Position numbers and translations under genes: made by a program. From the NCBI GenBank assembly GCA_025558095.1, contig JAIVFI010000012.1, positions 434,001-498,000 of the forward strand: a DNA stretch of 64,000 nt, written 5' to 3'. The notes below the pieces were generated by a model, which was not told the origin of the DNA, did not search any database, and worked only from the letters and a program-made list of their open reading frames with translations. The first letter of the stretch is position 1, and each line of letters starts with the position of its first letter. Shown here piece after piece: positions 57,605-64,000 of this stretch. The DNA is from Hyaloraphidium curvatum. Its lineage: Eukaryota; Monoblepharomycota; Hyaloraphidiomycetes; Hyaloraphidiales; Hyaloraphidiaceae.

Positions 57605-60230
57605 CTAATTGCAAAGTTCATCGTCGTCGTGTGTCTTTTTCATTTTCCCAGTTTTCCTGTCCTTCATGGACTTTGAGATGAAGCTGGCAATGGAGTTGAG
57701 GGCCTTCTCCTTCTGCCGCCTTGCTTTGATCGTGGGCTCGAACTCCTTGATGCTAAGAGCCCAGAGCCAGGTCTCCATGTTCCACTCGCGGCCTAGTGCT
57801 TCCAATCTAGTCTGCAGCTTCTGGCGCCGCTCCGCATTTGCTGAACAGTGAAACAGAAAGTGTTATTCGTCTCCAATGTGCTCAGGGTCATGCTTGCACG
57901 TTCTCTGCTGCACCTCAAGTCCTTGGTGCCTGCCTGTCTCCACCTCCAGGTCGTGGGTAGAGCACAGCAACTTTTGGACATCCCTCCGGTGCTTCTCCAC
58001 CCGGATTAGGGATGGTCCGATGTGGCCAAAGGTCATGTCACACATCCTCCAAAAGTGCAGTTTGTCGTTGTCCTTGAGCCTCTGGGCATTGATCTCCCTG
58101 AACTTGCCCTTCACAAGATTCTCCACAGTCTTCTTGGGCCATGAGAAAGTGTCCTTCTCCCACATCTCCCTCCCATCTTCGCCGCCATAGTATACAAGTA
58201 GTTCCCTCAGGAAGGCAGCCCAGTTCCAGGACCCCTTCAGTGCCTCGATCTTGAGCTCTTTGTAAAGTAGGTACAGCGCAGGATCCGCTGTTTTGATGCG
58301 CATGAGGAACTTGAGTGCCGACTCGTGGTCATGAACTGCAAGGGGGTACTGGCCAGTGATCGCATACAGACAGGCCAGGGAGGTAGACTTGGGCAGATGA
58401 GTGACGGCACGAAGAGCCATGCATGTCACTTTGTCCCTGGTGCTTTCCCCGGCAAGGTACTCCTCCTTCGGCATCTCAACAATGAACGGGTTCCCATATT
58501 GGCCCACTGCCTTGACCTTTGTGTTGTAGAGCTTGAGCTGGAGGTCAGGACTCATCCCAGGCTGCTCCCTGAAGTCGCGGAGCCAGAGCCCATAAGCAGC
58601 GTTCATCTTGGCCTCTCTGCCATGCACATGGTCCTTGCTCCGGCCGGTTGAGGTCAGCTGATACCCCAGAAGCTTGAAGCTGTCAACCCTCTTCAGCTCC
58701 TGGTCCCTGTACATGAGCTTTACACGGTGAGGTATCCTCCTGGCCATCCACTCTGTCTTGCTGACGTTGATCTCCAGCCCATTGGCACTGGCATATGCAG
58801 ACAGAAGATCCAGCTGCATCTTGGCATCCTTCACCGTCTTCGAGATCAAAGTGGTGTCGTCTGCAAAGAACAGAGCTAGCAAGCTGACCATCCTCTCCTG
58901 ATCCTCTTCCTCCTCAGACACCATGCCCAGATCCATCCCTTTTGCACCATTGGCCTCCATGAAAGCAGTGATGTCGTTGATGAACAAGATGAAGAACAGC
59001 GACGAGAGAGGGTCCCCCTGCTTCACTCCGGTCAGGAACTTGATGAAGTCTGACTTGGTCCCATCTTCATCCCGGAGCCGTCCCCACACGCGCCCGAACG
59101 CCATCTCGAACATGTCAACAACCTGTTTGGGTACACCCATCTCCTCCAGTTTCTGCCATAACCTGGGGTGTTCCACCGTGTCAAAAGCCTTTGTGAAATC
59201 TACAAAGACCATGATCAGCTTCTCCTTGCGTGCCTTGGCCAGGGAGAAGAGTGCCTCGGCAAGGAACACTGCATGAAGGGTCGATCTCCGTGCACGGAAT
59301 CCAAACTGCGAGCCTTCCAGCAGCTTGTTGCACTCAGCCCAGGGAGCTAGCCGAGCGTTCCAGACCAGGGAGAAGACCTTCTCCAGCGTCCTCTCTATGC
59401 TGATGCCTCGGTAGTTGCCAGCCACGTTCTTGGGCCCCTTCTTGTGCAGCATCACCAGCAGTGTCTGGCCCCAGTCATCCATCTTGACGCCATTGAGCAC
59501 GTCGTTGAGGAGGTTGACAACAGCTTGCTTCAGTACTGCAGTCCCGTACTTGACGAACTCGAGCCGGATCCCATCCTCGTCCTTTGCCTTGCCGTTGGGG
59601 GCCTTCTTCAAGACCCTCTCCAGCTCCTTGAGGGTGATGGGGCGCAGCAGGTCTCCAGAAGGCGTGATCGTGGCCTTGGGAAGTGGTGGAAACGTGAGCC
59701 TTGGATCCTCCTCGATCTTGGTCACGTATTCGGCGCTGGCGACCATCTCCATGTGGCGCACCAGCTCTGCAAAGGGCACGGGGTTGCCCTTGCGCCTTGC
59801 GTGAGCCTTTCCAAGCAGCTGGTAGTACCCCTTAGGCTCTCGCCTGAAGAGTCGCTCTAGCAGCTTGGAGTTCTCTCGCTCAGCAACCCTCCGCATCCTC
59901 TTCTCCAACTTCTTCCGCTCCTTCTCCAGCTCCCGCGTCTTCCCCTGGTACTCCTTCTTCCACTCGTCCTTCTCCATGAGGGATCGCAGCTCAAGAAGGC
60001 GTGACAGCTTCCGATCGATCTCGGCCCTCTCTGCCGAGTCCGCAAAGCCGTTGAGGAACTTGTCCGCCTCTTCGTGTACGCTGACCTTGTCGTACTTCTT
60101 CTTTGCGACCTTGTTCACCGCTGCCATGATCTGGATGAGCCGGTTGCACTTGTCGGATCCAGCTTGAAGTTGCTCGTACTCTTGCATTGCCTCCTTGACC
60201 CAGGGCTCGTCGTAGAGGTTTCGATTGGTT
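57605..60230 (-). mobile_element. Longer LINE (non-LTR retrotransposon) copy, 5'-truncated
   Basis: The longest reverse-transcriptase copy in the window. It retains an unbroken RT domain but starts mid-protein at its right end (…LYDEPWVKEAM), so no endonuclease domain is present; this is typical 5' truncation. The left part (57605 to about 58266) is almost identical to the array units. To the right, from about 58267, differences rise (for example GTAAAGTAG for GTAAAGAAG), which suggests recombination or gene conversion with the array. The 5' end abuts Copia RT sequence. Confidence 0.85.
57863..60187 (-). pseudogene. LINE reverse transcriptase ORF, ended by TAA before its Cys-His C-terminus
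   Basis: Open frame of 774 codons. Residues about 20-125 form a charged coiled coil. RT motifs follow in order: LKKAPNGKAKDEDGIRLEF, GNYRGISIERTLEKVF, GSQFGFRARRSTLHAVF, motif A MVFVDFTKAFDTV, motif B GVKQGDPLSSLFFILFIND, motif C LFFADDTTLIS, then KTEWMARRIPHRVKLMYRD and DSFKLLGYQLTSTG. The frame stops at TAA after CKHDPEHIGDE, and the same frame continues as HFLFHCSANAERR and 66 further open residues. The stop therefore interrupts a C-terminal CxxxH/HC-type region. The decayed relict copy has a sense codon there. The RT catalytic residues are present, so this copy may be enzymatically intact, but it lacks the upstream domain. Confidence 0.85.
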
Positions 60231-61236
60231 TCTTTTGATGATTATTCATGTGGACGACTTTGGATGTAGCTCAACGGACGAAAAACGGACGATTGCATTT
60301 CTTGAGGAGCTGGGAAAGCGGATTAAGATACGTTACATGGGTCGCATGAAAAAGTTCCTGGCTTTGGAAATCAAGCAGGACGAGAAGGCTGGAACAATCA
60401 CAATCAAGCAGTCCAACTACATCAAGAAAGCCTTGGAGGACTTCGGAATGGACACTTGCAATGCAGTTTCTGTACCTATGGACGTTGGGGTGAAGCTCAG
60501 GAAACGGAAGACGGAGTTGTCTGCTGCTGAGGAGCAGGAAATCGGACGTTTTCCGTTCAGATCAATGGTGGGAAGTTGGATGTATGCTATGAACTTCACC
60601 AGGCCAGACATTGCCTTACCTATTATCACGGAGAGCCGTCATGGGATGGCACCTACTCGTGAAGCAGTGGAGCAAGTCAAGAAGACAACCAGATACTTGA
60701 AGGGAACAGCTGACTTTGGCTTGGTTTACAAGAGGGATCCGAATCTGGACATGACCAAAGCATTGCATGGATATGCAGACGCCAGTTTTGCTGGGGATCT
60801 TGACACTGGGAAGTCAACAACTGGGGTTGTAGTGATGATGGGGAACGGTCTTATCATCTACAAGTCGCAACTGCAACCAGTGGTGGCTCTTTCAACAACA
60901 GAGGCCGAGTACATGGCTCTATCTTATGCTGGACGTCAAGTTGCGTGGCTAAGGAGTTTATTGGAGGAATTGGGATTTCCTCAGCAAGGGCCAACAGTCA
61001 TCAAGGAGGACAATGAGGGGGCTATCAAGCTGGCGCAGAATCCTGTCTTTCACGAACGTACCAAGCACATTGGAGTGCAGTACCATTTTGTGAGGGAGAA
61101 AATTGATAGTGGAGAGATACAGCTGGAGTACATCAACACAGAGGACCAGCTTGCGGATCTCCTCACCAAACAGCTACCAAGGGAGAAGTTTCAACGTTTC
61201 AGGGCACTTATGGGAATTGTAGAGATTCGTGACTAA
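60206..61236 (+). mobile_element. Copia-type (Ty1/Copia) pol fragment: RT palm to RNase H
   Basis: Open on the plus strand from about GFDWFLLMIIHVDDFG at the left to a stop at 61236; the first ATG is at 60235. RT motif C is HVDD instead of the usual YVDD. Then come RIKIRYMGRMKKFLALEI, PFRSMVGSWMYAMNFTRPDI and the RNase H signature GYADASFAGDLDTGKSTTG, ALSTTEAEYMALSYAGRQVA, KEDNEGAIKLAQNP and RTKHIGVQYHFVREKI, ending LADLLTKQLPREKFQRF, which is typical of Copia C-termini. Gag, protease, integrase and the RT fingers are missing on the left, where the LINE begins. The frame itself is undamaged, so the truncation is recent. Confidence 0.9.
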
Positions 61237-61275
61237 CTTTGGGGATTTCTGGACACTTCTTGGGAATCTTGCAAC

Positions 61276-61284
61276 GAGGGGGAG
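61276..61284 (+). other. Polypurine tract of the Copia element
   Basis: GAGGGGGAG lies about 40 bp after the pol stop and directly before TGTTGG, the usual arrangement of plus-strand primer and 3' LTR start. Confidence 0.7.
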
Positions 61285-62734
61285 TGTTGGAATGGATCGT
61301 TGCTACGATTCTGTATCAATAGGGAGTCTATTGGCGTGTGGGGATACTTGGGTACGACCGGAGGGGTCATCTAGGGACTTGGGGGGTATGGGTATGGTAT
61401 TGGTGACCCGGACCTGCCCCTGGCTTGGCCGCTATTACACCACCATTGGTTTGTTTAGCTGTGTCGACGACCTATCTGCCTCCTCCTTCCCTTGAATCCA
61501 CAGTATGCTCCAGTCCCGGTGTTGTTTGCTGGCAGGAAAACCTTCCCACGAAGGTGAAAAACCTTCCAGAAAGAATGAGCAGTTTGGTTTCGGTTTGGGT
61601 TTTGGGACCTTCCCATCCAGCGGGTACAATGTCAGGCATGCAGCTTCATCTAGGTCCTGAAAAGTTCAGTGTTGGTTCTGGTCAAAAGGTGCTGGATTCG
61701 CCGTGTAGGCGAGCAAAGAGCCGTAGGGCTCCTGCCTCCATTCCCCGTGTGTCTTGGAGTCGCCATGTAGGCGAGCAAAGAGCCGTAGGGCTCCTGCCTC
61801 CATTCCCCGTGTGTCTTGGAGTCGCCGTGTAGGCGAGCAAAGAGCCGTAGGACTCCTGCCTCCATCCCCGTGCGCTTTGGAGTCGCCGTGCAGGCGAGCA
61901 AAGAAGCCGTAGGGCTCCTGCCTCCATCCCTGTGTTGGCCGCTTACGTGTCCAGAGACCGGAATCCACGGATATGTCGTTGTTTGCGCCGCGGCCCCTCC
62001 TTGAAGAGGCGCACCGGCGGGCAGTCAGCAGCGTTTAGAGCCAATGCGCCGCGCAGCTGCCTGCTCCATTCGCGCCCTTTCGCACCAGAAAGCGCACGCG
62101 GTTGGTCGCTTGTTGTTTGGCGGGGTGCGTCCACGCGAGCGACGCGTCCCATGTTTGACGTGCGCCGCCGTTAAGTGTCATGTTTCTGCGCCCAGAGCCA
62201 GAGAGCCACGCGGTCCTACGGCACGTTTTTCAAGCGGCACACGTGAGGCACACGCTGTCGTAGGCCCGCGGTCGCGTCTTCAGCACGCGACGCGTTGTTT
62301 GCCCACTAACAGACGCGGCGCCCCCCGGAGAAGAGCCTAGCCGCCCTGCAGGGCCAGCGCAAGCCTCTTGAGGCCAATGGGCTCCTCAAGCGCTTTTGCG
62401 GCGTCGCCTGCCACGCTTGGGGCACCGGTTTTGCAGCCGGTCCCGTCTGCGCGTCCCCGGGTGCCCAACCCGCACACCGCGCCGGCGCCGCGCTAGAGGG
62501 CAGGAGCCCTAAAGCACGACGACCCCAGACACTGCTGCTCCGCTGCTCGCGGCCCAAAGAGCGCGCGCGAGCAGCGGGGTGGGCAGGGGTGTTTGGAATT
62601 TGACTTGTCATCGCAAGGGAATGGACAACGGGTCAACGTGAAACTGTCCCTCTCCCCATCCCGTCCATCTGAGTTCTGACCCGGTTCAGACCACTGGGGC
62701 TACGTCTTCCCCACGCCCCATAGCCACTCCAACA
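61285..62734 (+). repeat. Putative Copia 3' LTR (right end uncertain)
   Basis: It starts TGTTGGAATGG right after the polypurine tract. Candidate inverted ends CCAACA occur at 62729-62734 and again at 62749-62754, so the right boundary is a guess and the LTR could be shorter. The segment 61398-61442 matches 43 of 45 bases of the LTR-like piece in every array unit (for example 49437-49481). It includes the minisatellite at 61698-61938 and a GC-rich stretch at 62000-62600 in which I see no gene. No second LTR is present in the window. Confidence 0.5.
61698..61938. repeat. Minisatellite, four copies of 61-62 bp
   Basis: Copies start at 61698, 61760, 61822 and 61883 with the shared core TCGCCGTGTAGGCGAGCAAA; the last copy is incomplete and carries an extra A. 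Each copy contains the small palindrome GAGCCGTAGGGCTC. The repeat keeps open frames on the minus strand, but these are simple translations of the repeat and show no protein family. Confidence 0.85.
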
Positions 62735-62833
62735 AGTTGGCCGGATCACCAACATACAATCCTGGTCCCTCCTCCAATACTGGACTTTCTACTGGTGACT
62801 GCTGGAATGAAGGCTACAAGCTTTCTATAGCTC

Positions 62834-63956
62834 CTAGGGAGTGCTGGTGTTCTTCACACTGGTGCTAAGGACTATGCCTGCAGCCACTGTCTCGCCTGCT
62901 GCCCTCAGCGTTATTCTCCCCAAATCCTTTGAAGCCCTAAACTCCTCAAGGCACACGTCCCTTTCCGTTGCCAGCTCAACAACTGCACTAGCTTTTGAAG
63001 GCAAACGGCGTGGATTGAGCTGCTCCACCTCCCCAGTGCGCGGATTCTGCAGTTGCCTTATCTTCCTCAGCATAACCTCGCACGATGCACTGAGGCAGTG
63101 TAGGACCAGCTGACGTAATGCAGAATCAAGCAACAATGGTGCTCCACTTGCTCCGAACACCTACTTTGGAGCCCGGGATGAGTGGCATTTTCATGTCGAA
63201 TGTCACGATCTGAGCATCAAAGTGCTTGGTGATGGGTATAGGGGCGTCGACTGGGCACAGTGCATCAATTGCTCTGCAAAGGTATGAGTTAGAATAAAAG
63301 AGAAGAGCAGACACTGGAAGCCCGTTTACCCCAGATTGTTCAAGTCAAAACTCCCTTGCAACGATACCGACACAGGCTGGCGAGCTTGTGCCGCAGGAAC
63401 TGCTTCACCGTGGAGTTCAATGCCTGCATGAAAGCTGTTAGCAACACACGATTTACTGCAATGCAGCAAGAAGAAAACTCACCTTTGCAAGTGCCCGTGT
63501 CTCCTCCTGGAAGCATCAGAACCCTGTCACCAATCTGAATGCGTCCAGATGCGAGAATCCCGTGCAACGTGAACCCAGAAGGCCCGCCCTTGCCGAAATT
63601 GTGCACGATAATTCGCATTGGGCTGCCTGCAGATGAGGCTGGTATCGTAGATGAATCTGGGAACGACGGTGTCAATGACCGGCCCAGTTCCTCAGCAGAT
63701 GCTGCATCCAACCTATTGTCTCCAACAGAGTTTTCCCGGCGTACCAGGGGCACAGCTCCGACCTCTCCGACAGGTTGGTACCCAGCAGTCCACTGCAGGG
63801 GATGAAGGACACTTTCTTGAACCCTGTCTGGTCCAGAAAAGGCTGGAGCTTGGCAACAATTGAGTCGAAGCGACCCTTATCCCATCCAACCTAAGGTTCT
63901 GTTGGTCCAAAGTGCCCACGTTCCGTGCCACAGACCCACATTATCCATTTTGTTCA
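62834..63956 (-). CDS. HBS1: HBS1-like translational GTPase, C-terminal part (5' end outside window)
   Basis: Dom34/Pelota partner that rescues stalled ribosomes. The visible exons begin at 63956 with VNKMDN, the G4 NKMD motif, spliced to VGWDKGRFDSIVAKLQPF, then VSFIPCSGLLGTNLSE (G5-like SGL) and ELCPWYAGKTLLETI. The beta-barrel domains follow: MRIIVHNFGKGGPSGFTLHG, ASGRIQIGDRVLMLPGGDTG, TKHFDAQIVTFDMKMPLIPG, IRQLQNPRTGEVEQLNPRRL and GRITLRAAGETVAAGIVLS. Wording around domain III (TVAAGIV) and the lack of eRF3-type sequences favour Hbs1 over Sup35, but the N-terminus is needed to be certain. Bases 63957-64000 are intron. Confidence 0.88.
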
Positions 63957-64000
63957 CTGGTACAAAGGTCAATTGAGGGCGCGAAATGCAACATCCATGG

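Noticed and set aside
61650-61968. Overlapping 80-100 codon minus-strand frames with HGDSK repeats
   Set aside because: They are translations of the 61-62 bp minisatellite in several frames, so not evidence of a protein.

Overview
This is a nuclear eukaryotic window, most likely from a fungus. It is GC-rich and very compact. Genes are often separated by only 10 to 300 bp, and their GT-AG introns are mostly 45 to 65 bp, many with a CTAAC-like branch site. Lineage clues are a monofunctional OMP decarboxylase (URA3 type), an Arp9-like actin-related protein, a Swi1-type ARID protein, TEL1, a yAP180-type ANTH protein and a single-TM FN3/coiled-coil protein. An early-diverging (zoosporic-grade) fungus is plausible, but this is inference and no species is claimed.

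Region 1 to 46.9 kb holds about 26 host genes in mixed orientation. In order: xanthine dehydrogenase 3' end (+), 5-hydroxyisourate hydrolase (+), P5C reductase (+), OMP decarboxylase (-), RCL1 (+), an unrecognised protein (-), an SCP/Psr-like CTD phosphatase (+), RIO1 (-), an unrecognised intronless protein (+), TIM13 (-), NudC (-), mitochondrial uL14 (+), BiP/KAR2 (+), an FN3-coiled-coil membrane protein (+), TEL1/ATM (-, 10.7 kb), an AP180-like clathrin adaptor (+), two unrecognised proteins (-,-), the complex I 30-kDa subunit (-), bL31m (+), uS7m (-), MPS1 (-), thymidylate kinase (-), SWI1 (+), ARP9 (-) and prefoldin 3 (+). Related functions sit side by side in places. Two purine catabolic enzymes are adjacent. 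SWI1 and ARP9 are convergent. Three mitochondrial genes lie within about 2.2 kb.

Region 46.9 to 62.7 kb is a retroelement block. A decayed LINE fragment is followed by five near-identical head-to-tail units of about 2,028 bp. Each unit is a chimera: a 45-bp Copia-LTR-like piece, the first half of a LINE reverse transcriptase, about 200 bp of LTR-retrotransposon Gag (CCHC zinc knuckle) in place of the RT catalytic FADD segment, then the rest of the LINE protein. The array runs into a longer LINE copy that keeps the FADD motif in a 774-codon open frame. That copy abuts a 5'-truncated Copia pol with polypurine tract and 3' LTR, which contains a 61 to 62 bp minisatellite. The chimeric array is the most unusual object in the window.

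Region 62.8 to 64 kb is the 3' part of HBS1 (-), running off the right edge. All exon calls were made by eye from splice signals and remembered protein families; no alignments were run. Two genes (the unrecognised gene at 32.3 to 34.4 kb and ARP9) show apparent frame breaks next to homopolymers. These may be assembly errors.
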